DNA of 64,000 nucleotides from Solanum dulcamara (Eukaryota; Streptophyta; Magnoliopsida; Solanales; Solanaceae). Positions 34,330 to 46,257 of the stretch are shown piece by piece. The notes under the pieces were generated by a model. It made no database searches, had not been told where the DNA came from, and was given only the letters and a program-made list of their open reading frames with translations. The stretch covers positions 744,001 through 808,000 of the forward strand of contig NC_077239.1 in NCBI RefSeq assembly GCF_947179165.1, read 5' to 3'. Both the position numbers and the translations under genes were made by a program. Every line of letters begins with the position of its first letter. Position 1 is the first letter of the stretch.

Positions 34330-37300
34330 CGTTATCAGCACGAGTGTTCATCACTTTGAGTTATTTTTAAAAGGTAACAAAATGGTAAGAATTTTATTTT
34401 CTTAAAATGTCTAATATCTCTAAACTTGAATTTGTTGCTCTTGATATATCTGGAAAATACTACTCATCATAGACACTAGAAGCCGAAATACACCTAGAAT
34501 CGATAGATCTGGCAAACACCATCAAAGATGACAATATGGCATCTAGTCAAGACCGTGGCAAAGTCATGATATTTCTCCGCCACCGTCTTGATAAGGAGTT
34601 AAAATTACAGTACCCCGTATTAAAAGACCCCCTTAAACTGTGAAAGAATCTAAAAGAAAGATATGACCACCTGAAGTTGGTCATCCTTCCACAGGCACGT
34701 CATGATTGACTCAGTCTAAGATTAATGAATTTTAAAAATATAGTTGAATATAATTTTGCGTTGTTTAGAATTATAGCATAGTTAAATTTATGCGGAGAAG
34801 AAATCACTGAGCAAGACAAACTTGAAAAAATATACTTTATATTTCCACCCGCGAATATGCTCCTGCAGCAGCAATATCGCGAAAATGATTTTAAAAAATA
34901 TTCTGAATTACTTTCTCACCTTCTTATTGTTGAACGCCACAACGAACTGTTAATGAAAAATCATGATAGTCGGCCTGTTGGTTCTTTGTCACTCCCTGAA
35001 GTGAATCAGACAAACTATAACCAACGAGAAAGAGGTCATGACCCTAGTACCGATAAATTATCAGCAATATAAAAAGAAGAGTGAAAAACAAGAAACTATA
35101 CCAAAGAAAATTTCAGAAAGTATATGTCATAGATGTGGAGGTATAGGGCAATGCACACGAATCTGCTGGTCATCAAAACGTCTAATTCAGCTATATCAGG
35201 CATCCTTGAAGAAGACAGAAAATAATTCAGAGACAAACTTTATCTCTGAAGATAATATTGAGCCTATGCCTCTGGATGTAGTTGATTTCTTCAATTTCTC
35301 AAGAAAATATGAATATTGATAAGCCTGATAATATTTATTTTCTTTTCATTTGTCTGTACTAAATAATATGTTTATATTTTTCTAATTCATGTAAATAAAT
35401 AAAATTTGTATAATGAGCCATGTTTTAATTATAACATTTAGTTTATTTCTTTTTGAAGAAAAATATGGATATGCCTCAAATTTTATTTGGATCAATAATC
35501 AATCATGAAGATATTTGTGTAATTGATAGTGAAACAACTCATGTCATTTTTAAAGACGAGAAATATTTTTCCTACTTGCTTAGAAGAAAAACAAATGTTA
35601 CTACAATTTATGGTAATTCAAAAATGATTGAAGGCTCTGAAAGAGCTACTATATTTCTGCCTAAAGGGACAAAGATTATTATAGAAAATGCACTGTTCTC
35701 TTCTAAATCCTCAAGAAACTTGTTAAGTTTTAAAGATATCCGCAGAAATGGATATCATGTTGAGACACTAAATGAAATTAATATTGAATACCTTGGTATA
35801 ACCAAGGGTGTCTCAGGCCAGAAATATATTTTGGAAAAATTACGAACTTTGTCATCTGGCCTATATTATGCAGAAATTAGTGCAATTGAAGAACATTTGA
35901 TCGTAAACCAGAAGTTTACAGATCTAAATATATTTTTGTTATGGCATTATCGAATAGGTCATCCTGGATCAATAATAATGATATGAATTCTTGAAAATTC
36001 AACTGGACATCCGTTAAAGAACCTGAAGATTCTTATGAATGATGAATTTTCATGTGTTGCTTGTTATCAAGAAAAATTAATTGACAGACGATCAACCCTG
36101 AAGGTTGGCATCGAATCTCCTAGATTTTTTGATTGTATACATGGGGATATATGTGAACCTATTCATCTACCTAGTGAATTATTTAGATATATTATGGTCC
36201 TAATAGATGCATCATCAAGTTGGTCTTATGTGTGTCCGTTATCATCTCGCAACCTGGCGTTTGCGAAGTTATTAGTACAAATAATCAGATTAAGGGCCCA
36301 ATTCCCAGATTACCCAATTAAGGCTATTCACCTTGATAATGCTGGAGAATTTACATCCCAAGCTTTTGATGATTATTACTTATCAATTGAGATAAAAATT
36401 GAACATCTTATTGCTCATATTCACACTTAAAATGGTCTTACAGAGTCATTTATTAAGTGCTTACAATTGATAACAAGACCACTACTAATGAAAATAAAAT
36501 TCCTGATTACTGTTTGATGTCATGCTATCTTATATGCAGCAACACTTGTACATCTCAGATCGATAAATTATAAAAAATATTCTCCATCACAATTAGTATT
36601 TGGTCATGAGCCAAATATAGTCCATCTACGAATTTTTGTTTGTGCGGTATGCGTGCCTGTAGCACCACCACAACGTACAAAGATGAGCCATCAATGAAGG
36701 TTGGGCATATATGTTGGGTTTGGCTCACCCTCTATAATTTGCTACATTGAACCATTGACATGACTCTTATTTACTGCTCGATTTGTATATTGTCGATTTG
36801 ATGAAATAATTTTTCTGCAATTAGGGGGAGAGAAAAAGGAACCTAAAAGAAAAATTACGTGGAAAGTTTCATCACAATCTCATTTTGATCCACTTACCCG
36901 CATATGTGAGCAGGAGGTCTAGAAGATCATCCACTTACAGAAAATAGCAAATCAAATGCCAGATGCATTTACTGATTAGAAATGGATAACTAAGTCACAT
37001 ATCCCTGCAGTAAATGTGCCTATCCGGATTGATGTCCCAAAAGAACCATCTACTAGTATCATAGCTTCTGAATTCCAAACACGTCTGAAGCATGGTAGAT
37101 CATTGGGTTCAAAGGATAAAAATCCTAGAAAGAGAAGTGTGAAGACTAATAAAGATGATACTACAAAAGAATCTTCTGAAGAAGGTCAAGATTTGAGTAA
37201 TCCTGATATTCTTGAAAAAATCAGTGAACCCGAGACTCAAGTGAATGAAGAACTTTCAATAAATTCTACCGGTGATGAAATGAATTTAGATTGATCGAAA

Positions 37301-39392
37301 ATCATGATTAATAATATTTTTGCATATAATGTTGCACTTAACCTCATGCAAGATAGTGAAAGCTTTGAGCCTAAATCCTTCGAAGAATGTCGATGTAGAT
37401 GTGATTGGCCAGAAATGGCAAAAAGCAATTCAATCAGAATTAGATTCTCTTGCTAAATGTAAGGTCTTTGGACTTGTAGTCCAAACCCCTGAAGGTGTAA
37501 AATCAGTTGGCTATAAATGGGTTTTTGTGCGAAAATGAAATGAGAGAAATGAAATTGTAAGATACAAGGCACGCCTTGTTGCACAAGGATTCTCTCAAAG
37601 ACCTGGGGTCAACTATGAAGAAACATATTTACCTGTTATAGATGGAATAACTTTTCGATATCTCATCAGTTTAGCTGTATTTAAAAATCTTGAAATACAT
37701 CTAATGGATGTAGTTACAACTTACCTTTATGGTTCACTTGATAATGAAATTTAAATGAAAATCCCAGAAGGATTAAAATTGCCTAAAGTATTGTCACGCC
37801 CCCGGGAGGGTACCCTACATGTAACCGGCACCCGAAGGCCATTTCTGACCTCCGAGCGAACCACTTGGTCCAGTCACACATTCATTCAATCACATTCTCT
37901 TAGCGGAAACTCAATTAATGAAATACTATTCGCAATATGAGGGCCGAAGGCCAAGCATTCATCAACTCAACAACAAATATAATAAGACTCCTTGAATTAA
38001 CCGTTCAACCTCCCCACACTCTAGTCTATGAAGCCTCTATCCAAGCCTAAAAGGTGTCAATGACAAGTTCATGGCTACCAACAATCAAAATAAAATAAAT
38101 GACAACAAAACTGTACAAGAAGGCTCAATATCCTCCGGGAACTAGGAGGACTCACCAACTAGCTGGAAGTGTATGTGGATCTTCAACGGAGTGCCGATTG
38201 ATGATCTCTAGTACCTGTCTCTGCATCATGAAACGATGTAGGCCAAATGGCGTCAGTACATGGAATGTACGAGTATGTAAAGTGGCCGGATGAAACCACA
38301 TTAAGAAAACATCAATTTCAACTCAGGATCTCAACTCATACATATATACATGACAACTCACTCAAATGTCCTAAGTCCAACAAGAATAGTTTAGACAGGA
38401 CTAACTCATAAGCCACTTAACTCAACTGACTCGGAGCACTATCAAGGCCTAAATGGGAGTTTCTCTTAACCGACAACCATCACCTATGAGCCGGTGATAG
38501 TACAACAATCAGACGTTGTTGCCACTTCCTTCCATACCTTGCCAGGGTATGAACGCCTCCCTAATCATGGATATCATCGATTAGTCAAGTCCTATCATTT
38601 CAGGACAGTAAAATGGGAAACATCCGACTTTAATAGTTCGATCCCATGGGAAGCATCCGATTTTAACGGTTCCATCCCTACCTACGTTGGCGGCGTAGTT
38701 TCTGGGGTTCGAGTATGGACTATACTCTTACCCGCTTCAGTGCTCGATACTCCTCCCATGACTCTATGCTCATAAGAATCCCTCCAATCATCTCAAACAA
38801 GCCCTCACGGCTAGTTTCATGTGGAACATTTCTCACTCATCAACTCTATCCTCATTCTTAACTCAATTTAAGTCATAATGGCAAGTTTCATTTAGGACCT
38901 TGTCCACTCGTCAATTCTATCCTCCAATTAACTCAATCAAGCCTCATTTAGGTAAGCATTTATGACATCTCCTCAAGACTCATCACAACTCTATGACTTT
39001 AGCTCAACAATTCAAGTAGAATAACACATTTAAGGAAAATGACTTAAGCAACATAATCACTTGGCTAAAGAGATCAACAAAACATAATAACAAGTCATCT
39101 CCATCAACTCATACTAACATGAAGGTTGTAGGAATTTCTTAGCTCAACAAAATCAACACATATGGCATTAAATAAATAGGGGACAAAACTCATTCAAACA
39201 TGAACCATACCAAAAAACTACATTTTTCATGGATATCTAACCTCAAAGCAAGAGTAGGGCACATGGGTGGACTTAGCCCATGTTTTGGATAGCCTTATAT
39301 ACCTTAGGGAAGACTTGAAGAAAACCTTGGTGTTGGGTCTTCAATGGAGGACTCAAATCTTGAAGCTCTTGGACTCTTTTTGTTGGAAATGG

Positions 39393-39456
39393 AGAAGAAG
39401 AAGAAGAGAGAAAGAGAGAGAGAGATTTCTAGGGCTTTTAGAGAGAGAGAGAGAGC
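39393..39456. repeat. GA-rich microsatellites
   Basis: AGA/AG repeats in two runs within the nested solo LTR. They make long open frames on both strands but have no coding meaning. Confidence 0.85.
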
Positions 39457-39564
39457 TGAAAATTTTGATCCCAAAATGACCAATGGCAATACATATATAA
39501 CTTGGGTAAGTTCCCAAATTACCCCTTCTCAAAAGTTCTGAAAATAGGCTAAAAATGCACCTGA

Positions 39565-39850
39565 CGCGATAGTGGCGCGTCGCGCCATTGCAACGCCAGG
39601 CTGAATATGCCTAAAACCTGCACACCTCGTAGTGGCGCGTCGCGCCAAGGACCAAACTACTGAGGCATGTTTCTGGCGCGATAGTGGCGCGTCGCACCCT
39701 TATAGCGCCAAGGCCAAAGTTTCTGGGTTCTGGAAATTTGGCCTGAAAAACCCTGCACAACTTTTAGTGGCGCGTCGCGCCAAGGACCAAACTACTGAGG
39801 CATGTTTCTGGCGCGATAGTGGCGTGTCGCGCCCTTACAGCGCCAAGGCA
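39565..39850. repeat. GC-rich tandem repeat, period 135 bp, within the nested LTR
   Basis: TAGTGGCGCGTCGCGCCAAG occurs at 39630 and again at 39765, each followed by ACCAAACTACTGAGGCATG and a second GGCGCGATAGTGGCG word. The second unit is partial. The palindromic GGCGCG...CGCGCC words are rich in CpG in an otherwise AT-rich region. Confidence 0.88.
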
Positions 39851-41685
39851 ATTTCCCCAGCAGTTGCAACCCAGGCCAAAAATGAAATTCCTGCCGCGCT
39901 AGTTCATCTTAGAAGCGTCATATCTTTCGACTCCGAACTCCAAAATTCGCATTCTTGGTGGCGTTGGAAAGAAGACTCGACGACCTTTGATTTAATAAGT
40001 CGTGGTCCACCTAGATTTCTATCTTTCAAAAGATAGGGCCATTAGAAGTCGACCCCATACACGAACTCATCCTAACTTAGCCACGACGAACTTTTTTGGA
40101 ACTTAGCTCGGTCCTAGGGGTCCTCTATGACCCCACATCACCTCCAACGCTCTTTAATTTCTCAGGGACTCATCTTAACTCAAGCACATATTTCGAACTA
40201 AATACGATGGAACCCACACGTGTACAAGAAAGGCCCGAATCTTAGGAGAAAATTTTTGAGGGGTGTTATAAGTATGTACTAAGTCTCAGGAGATGTACTT
40301 AATCAAATTGCAAAGATCATTATATGGTCTGAAACAATCAGGACGTATGTAGTATAATCGCCTTAGTGAGTATTTGATAAATAAAGGTTATATAAATGAT
40401 GTCATTTGTCCATGTATTTTTATTAAGAAAATAAAATCAGAGTTTGTTATACTCGTCGTTTATGTTGATGAAATAAATCTCATTGGAACCCTTGAAGAGG
40501 TCCAAAAGGCGATTGAATATCTAAAGAAAAAATTTGAGATGAAAGACTTTGAAAAGATAAAATTTTGTTTGGATCTGCAAATTGAGCATTTAGTAGATGA
40601 GGTCTTTGTCCACCAATCTGCCTACACTGAGAAAATCTTAAAGTAATTTTACATAGACAAAACACATCTATTAAGTACTCCAATGGTTGTTCGATCACTA
40701 AAAGTGAAAAAATATCCATTTCGACATCTAGAAGAGAATGAAGAACTTTTTGGTGCTAAAGTACCATATCTCAGTGCTATTAATGCACTTATGTATCTTG
40801 CTAATGCAACTAGACCTGATATAATATTTTCTGTTAATTTGCTGGCAAGATTGGAACGGTATCAAATATTTTTTGCGATACGTAAAGGGTATCATTGATA
40901 TGAGTTTGTTTTATACTAACAAAGGTTGTGCAGACTTTCTTGGTTATGCAGATACATGTTATTTATCAGACCACATAAAGCTTAATCTCAAACAGGCTAT
41001 CTATTTACATATGGAGGAACTGTTATATCATGACAATCTGCAAAGCAGTCTATTGTTGCTACTTCTTCAAATCATGCTGAAATAATAGCAATTCATGAAG
41101 CAAGTAGAGAATATGTATGGTTGAGATCAATGATACAGTTCATCAAAGAAAGATGCGGTCTGAAAAATGATGTCAAAGTACCCACAGTCATATTCGAAGA
41201 CAATGCCGCGTGCATAGCTCAATTGAAAGGTGACTTCATAAAAAGTGACAAAACGAAACATATTTCACCAAAATTATTCTTCACACATGATCTCTAAAAA
41301 AATGGTGATATTAATATACAACAAGTTCGTTCGAATGATAATCTTGCAGATTTAATCACAAAGGCATTACCAACATCAACTTTTAAGAAGCTAAGATATA
41401 AGATTGGAATGTGTCATCTCCAAAATATCAAATGAAGTTTTCATCAGGGAGAGTAAAATACGCGTTGTACTCTTTTTCCCTTAATCCAGGTTTTGTCCCA
41501 CTGGATTTTCCTGATAAGGTTTTTAATGAGATAACGCTCAAGGCGTATTATCAGATGTGTGTACTCTTTTTCCTTTATTAGGCTTTTTCTAGTAAGGTTT
41601 TAACGAGGCACAACATCTATGGGTGTTCAGGATATTTTTTCTTTCACTAGAATTTTTCTTTTGTACATTAACATCAAAGGGGGAG

Positions 41686-41966
41686 TGTTGAAAAACTAAT
41701 CAAAGGTGGATGTCCATGGGACCCACTTTCACTTTAGTGTAAAAATGCATGAGTCTACAATGAATAATATTTTCACTGTAGATGAACAGTAAATTCACTA
41801 TAGACTCACGCGTCTTTACACTGTAACTCGCCGTCTTTTTTGTAAAATTTGCCTATAAAAGGGCATTAAATTATGAATTGAAACACACTAAATTCTCTGA
41901 TCTCTCTCTCTTTCTCTTTCTATTTCTCCTTCTTGTTAATTTGCTAAGTTAGTTTGTTTTATAACA
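41686..41966 (+). repeat. Copia 3' LTR, with promoter region retained
   Basis: 281 bp from TGTTGAAAAA to TTATAACA. It keeps the middle part lost from the 5' LTR, including GCCTATAAAAGGGC. Its right end is 184 bp upstream of the SF3A2 start codon. Confidence 0.9.
41854..41860 (+). promoter_or_regulatory. LTR TATA box upstream of SF3A2
   Basis: TATAAAA in the 3' LTR. Transcription from it would start about 30 bp on, still inside the LTR, and run to the right into the SF3A2 gene. Whether it is used is not known from sequence. Confidence 0.5.
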
Positions 41967-42150
41967 AATTCAAAATTTTGCAAAATCTTGAATTTTATGG
42001 ACAAACAGAATTGAAATATTGGGCCAATGTATGTGATTGTCCAATTGCTTACTGACCCAACCCGATCCATTAAGTAACCGAGTCGGGTCGTCTATATCAA
42101 CTTCTCTTTCATCCGTCTCTCTTCGAGTCGGGTTCAGTGACGAAGACGAA

Positions 42151-45100
42151 ATGGACAGAGAATGGGGTTCGAAGCCGGGAAGCGGCGGCGCTGCCTCCGC
42201 CCAAAACGAAGCGATCGACCGCCGTGAGCGGTTGCGCCGTCTAGCTTTAGAAACCATAGACCTCGCAAAAGATCCATATTTCATGCGAAATCATCTCGGA
42301 AGCTATGAATGTAAGCTTTGCTTGACGTTACACAACAATGAAGGGAATTACTTGGCTCACACTCAAGGAAAACGGCATCAGACTAATTTAGCTAAAAGAG
42401 CTGCTCGTGAAGCTAAGGATGCTCCTGCTCAACCTCAGCCTCATAAGCGCAAAGTCACTCTCAAAAGAAACGGTATGATTCGATTCGGTACAAAATTGTT
42501 TATTTCGGGGTTTTATACAGTTTTCAGGGTTGATGAGTTGTGTTTATTTGAATTTGGGACTTAATTTGGTGATATGTAAATGATTTTAGTGTTCTTATTA
42601 CTTTGTTGAATTAGGGATAGGATTTAGGGTTTAACTGTATAAATTGTTTATGTAACCTTAGCCACAATTTCGCATTGTAAGTGTGTGTGGCCTAGCCGTC
42701 AATGAAGTAGGAAAAATCAGTGGAGGCCAGGGTTCATATTCAGTAAGGCAAAGTATATTGCCATTAGCGTAAGGCTTGAGCTTTAATGGAAAAATCTATT
42801 AGCTACCCTATACATGTGCTCGTGAAAGGTAGTAGGATAACATTTGATTTGTAACTGTCCAATTACCTCATGTGTCTGGCAAGCCTATGCCACCTGCCAG
42901 TGTTGATGCTCAATTGCTCATTTTTGGCGTCAAGTGATAAGACCTTGATATACATGCCTTGTTGGCCGTACACCACATTTATTAAGAAGAATGAATTATG
43001 TACCATAAGAATTGATTGTGTCGAAAAAATGTTCAGAAATTTTACTTACTAGAAATTAATTCACCTTCTAGCACCCCAAGAGTTGGAGAAGTTCAAATAA
43101 AAAGGCATAGGAGACTCTGGTTCTTATCCCTGCAAAGCCAAATAAGTTAGATGACATGTTTTAATCTGCTTAAGCTTTGGTGAATGGAGTTTAGCACAGT
43201 AGAATAGTTGAGGTGGAGGCAAGTTTCCTCAGTTATCCAAAAAAGTAAAGACAAAATATTTCACCTTCTATGAAACAATACTTGACCAAAGTTCTTTAAA
43301 ATATTACTTAATCAATCACTTACGCCTTAATCCTAAATTAGTTGGGCTGGTTATATGAATCGTCTAAAACCATTACGCTCGATTTTGGCCATTAACACAT
43401 TGGGGATGAGATCCATCATACTTTGAATATCCTTCAGGTTAAAAAGTTTTTAGATTTTGAATTTATGATGGCGATTAATTATCCATTTTCCTTAATTCTT
43501 GAGTGTCATGTGCTAATTTCTTATGACCTGGAGCTGCAGTTAAAATTGGTAGGCCTGGCTACCGAGTGACCAAGCAATTTGATCCGGAGACAAAACAAAG
43601 ATCTCTTCTATTCCAGGTCAGACTTACTGTTGTGTGTCTTTCACTTTCAATTTGATGACGTGTCTGCTGCCAATTTAAGTTTCCTGTCGATAGTTCATAC
43701 TTAATAGTTCACTTGTTCCTGATGTAAATATTTTCACTTTCGAAGTGAAGAACTACAGAATTATCATTTGAAAGTTCAAAATGAGATAAGGAAAGGATAG
43801 CCTAGTGGAAATGGATAGCCACCTCGAACAATGGGTTTTGGGGGTTCAAGTCTTTTCTGAAACTGGGGGTTTTCGTCTTTCAGTGAGGAAAGTGTGAAAA
43901 ACCACTATTTGGCTCATGGGAAGGTAGGTGGTCTTTAGGGATAGGGTGATGGGTTTTAATATATCCAAATTAAAGTTAACAATTACGCAAGCAACAGTTG
44001 TAGTTTACTATATGTTAAAGAATACTATTTCAGTGCTTTGGGCTGTTGTAAGATATGTTTAGAAATGTGTGAGTCAGAAATCCTACATTATGTTCAGCCA
44101 GATTAAGAGGTTTTAATAGATTATCCATTTGAAAAATATTTGAGCTTTACAAACTATACTTCACTTGATCCAGATGATTGTTCGACTCAAATAATTTAGG
44201 CTTTCTTTTACCTATCCTTCCCATTGAGTGTTTATGAATGGATACCCAGGTATCAACAAGCCTTCCCTATTGATCAATACAATTGTTTTGCTTGTCATGC
44301 CTGTATTTTTTAACACGCCTTTTTGATGTGGTTGGATGGATAACCGGTGGTTCCTATAGCTGCGTTTATGTTGACATTAAATATTTGTTGTAGGAATTTG
44401 ACCTGATTAATATTAGGGGATGGCCATTATTTTGTCTGATTGACCATTACAAGACGATGAATTTGACCCTTCTACTAGTTTCATTCAAAGCAAATTTGAG
44501 TTTAACCGATTCCCACTTTTAAACCACCAACATATTATTTAGGCTAAGAATATGTTAAATGGTAGTCGGTAGAAATTTATCAAACTGAAGAGACTGTTTT
44601 TGCTAAAAAAGGTGTGTTAAAGACCAATAAGTAGGGCTGCGGTTATGGTGGGGGTTATTCGAGAATGGAGGCGTACTTAATATGTACAAAACACATCTCT
44701 GGGTTGACTTGCCCCAAAAACAAAATATGAAAAATAAAGCAATTATCATGTATTTCAAAGTCTTGGAGGCTAGTGTAACAACAAAGAGACCGAATTATAT
44801 GCTCTGGATGCACTGCATGGGTTCTCGTTTATTGTATGAGCTATGGAGGTGAAACAGTAAAATAAGGCAGCACAAGGACTTCATCCAGATTATGTGTAAT
44901 TTAAAAATGCTATAATGGAAGAAAATGGTTAAATAGTATGACCAACTATAGGTTTCTTGATAGTAATTGGCCCAACTGTAGGTTACTTCGATTATTTTCT
45001 GCTACTATAGTGCACCAACATCTGCTAACATACTCAAAGTATGTGTCCTGATAGAAGGAAAAAGTGCATATTGCAAGAAAGCACTTTTGGCACATTACAT

Positions 45101-46257
45101 ATGCTAGACAAGTATAGGAGGAGTTTATCTAGCCAAGTTTACCTTCCATTCCTTTGGTTTTCCCCTTTTTCTTACTTTATCGAAGTGTTGCGCTTGTTAA
45201 TAGTTTCATGATGGTGGTGAGTGTTGCAGATTGAATATCCTGAGATTGAAGACAACACAAAGCCAAGGCACCGATTCATGTCCTCATTCGAGCAGGTTTG
45301 TAACGTCCAATATTCTTTTCTTGAGTGGATCTACTGTATTTAACAGACTGCTGTTCAAGTGCTCTTTTCTGGATTTTGCATGTGGGGAAAATAAATAATC
45401 CTGTATCTTTCCAAGATTAACTAGATATTAATCTTATATATCTCTTTCCTTTTGGACAGAAAATCCAACCATTTGACAAAAGATATCAGTTTCTTCTGTT
45501 TGCTGCTGAACCATATGAGATCATTTCATTTAAGGTATAACTTCTTTCTCATGGTCGGACATAATCTTTCCCACTTTCATTATATGTTCCCACTTTTCGT
45601 TGTTTGATTATTGAATTGATTCCGTTGCATTACGCAGGTTCCAAGCACTGAGATTGACAAATCAACTCCCAAGTTTTTCTCGCATTGGGATCCAGACTCA
45701 AAAATGTTCACTGTAAGTCTTCTTACTTCTTAAATTACAAACCTGTAACCCCTTTACTCAGCAGGGTTTCCGAAATTCCCTTATTTCTTCATGGTTAGCC
45801 TCTTTACTCTCTCTTCTGGATGAATCAATTTCAGTTGCAGTTATACTTCAAGACTAAGCCACCGGAGACCAACAAGCCACCAACCGCTCCTACAGACAAC
45901 GGGTTGTCAGCACCTGGTGCCTCATCCAGGCCTCTACCTCCACCACCCCAAGCTCCACCTCCACCGCCACCACAAGGTCTTCCTCCTGGAGCTCCAAATC
46001 CACCCAGAGGTCCACCATCCGCCCCTGGATCAATGCCTCCACCCCCTCCCTCTATGGGTAACGGACCAAGACCTATGCCACCAGGAGGTAATTTACCTGC
46101 CCCTCCACCTCCTCCTGTTGGTGGTGGAGCAATGGCTAATTTCACTCCAGGTGGGCACATGGGGAGACCTCCAATGATGCCTCCACAAGGTTTTCAAGGC
46201 CAACAGATGCAAGGCCAAGGAATGCGCCCGCCGCCTCCACCACCCAACATGGGTTGA
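42151..46257 (+). CDS. SF3A2: Splicing factor 3A subunit 2 (SF3a66), 6 exons, 345 residues
   Basis: Exons are 42151-42472, 43540-43616, 45230-45295, 45460-45534, 45638-45712 and 45835-46257. All introns are GT-AG and the phases join into 346 codons ending TGA. The N-terminus MDREWGSKPGSGG is the conserved start. A matrin-type C2H2 zinc finger has Cys54, Cys57, His70 and His76. The highly conserved core follows (VKIGRPGYRVTKQ, PRHRFMSSFEQ, FLLFAAEPYEIISFKVP). From about residue 213 the tail is Pro/Gly/Met-rich. The protein is part of the SF3a complex of the U2 snRNP, needed for pre-spliceosome assembly in the nucleus. An in-frame ATG upstream at 42037 lies in less conserved sequence, so 42151 is preferred. 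Introns 1 and 2 hold SINE-like repeats. The gene converges on the PIP5K gene. Confidence 0.97.
42685..42850 (+). mobile_element. SolS-type SINE remnant in SF3A2 intron 1
   Basis: GTGTGGCCTAGCCGTCAATG (A-box part) and CAGGGTTCATATTCA (B-box part) are in the right order and spacing, with the same A-box wording as the SINE at 13850. The 3' part is poorly matched. Confidence 0.5.
43790..43975 (+). mobile_element. SINE-like element in SF3A2 intron 2
   Basis: GGATAGCCTAGTGGAAATGG resembles an A box and GGGGGTTCAAGTC a B box, followed by a G-rich body. I infer a tRNA-derived SINE; the family is not assigned. Confidence 0.45.

Larger units (their letters stand above)
37792..40270 (-). mobile_element. 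Solo LTR nested in the copia reverse transcriptase, target duplication AGTAT
   Basis: The 2479-bp unit starts TGTCACGCCCCCGGGAGG and ends GAGGGGTGTTATA. It is flanked by AGTAT at 37787-37791 and 40271-40275. Read on the minus strand it would begin TATAACACCCC and end GGGCGTGACA, an LTR with one substituted end base. No retrotransposon gene lies within it. Removing the unit and one AGTAT restores the copia reading across the junction, which fixes the boundaries exactly. Its family differs from that of solo LTRs A-C, but the CACGCC/CACGAC ends are alike. Confidence 0.88.
34407..41435 (+). pseudogene. Copia gag-pol remnant, many stops and one large insertion
   Basis: The gag-like frame starts at 34407 and is broken by several stops. 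A zinc knuckle near 35128-35169 has C-x2-C and a final C, but Gln replaces the usual His. The protease region (35458 on) reads DSETTH where related elements have a D-S-A/G triplet. The GAG-pre-integrase WHYRIGHPG is at about 35941, and the integrase core with GDICEP and LDNAGEF lies at 36035-36430. Reverse transcriptase lies at about 37390-37791 and 40276-40646. Its catalytic box reads YVDE instead of YVDD. RNase H, with FEDNAACIAQLK, ends at 41435. Multiple stops, frameshifts and lost key residues show the copy is dead. Confidence 0.88.
34159..41966 (+). mobile_element. Decayed Ty1/copia retrotransposon, target duplication AATTC, carrying a nested solo LTR
   Basis: The 5' LTR is 34159-34329 and the 3' LTR 41686-41966. 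Both start TGTTGAAAAA, and the element is flanked by AATTC at 34154-34158 and 41967-41971. A tRNA-primer-site-like CGTTATCAGCACGAG follows the 5' LTR, and a polypurine tract AAAGGGGGAG precedes the 3' LTR. Between them gag, protease, integrase, reverse transcriptase and RNase H remains appear in copia order. A 2479-bp solo LTR sits in the reverse transcriptase. Without it and its duplicated target the element would be about 5.3 kb, a normal copia size. The family resembles a common Solanaceae copia lineage (inferred, perhaps Ale/Retrofit). Confidence 0.92.

Noticed and set aside
39632..40036. Open frame of 134 residues with repeated peptide blocks
   Set aside because: It lies in the GC-rich 135-bp tandem repeat of the nested solo LTR. 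No protein family is evident, and the repetition follows the DNA repeat.
42037..42150. In-frame extension of SF3A2 from an ATG at 42037
   Set aside because: The family starts at MDREWGSKPGSGG, which matches 42151. The upstream part is likely 5' UTR.
45831..46160. Minus-strand Gly-rich frame of 109 residues
   Set aside because: It is the complement of the Pro-rich tail of SF3A2, whose exon is certain.
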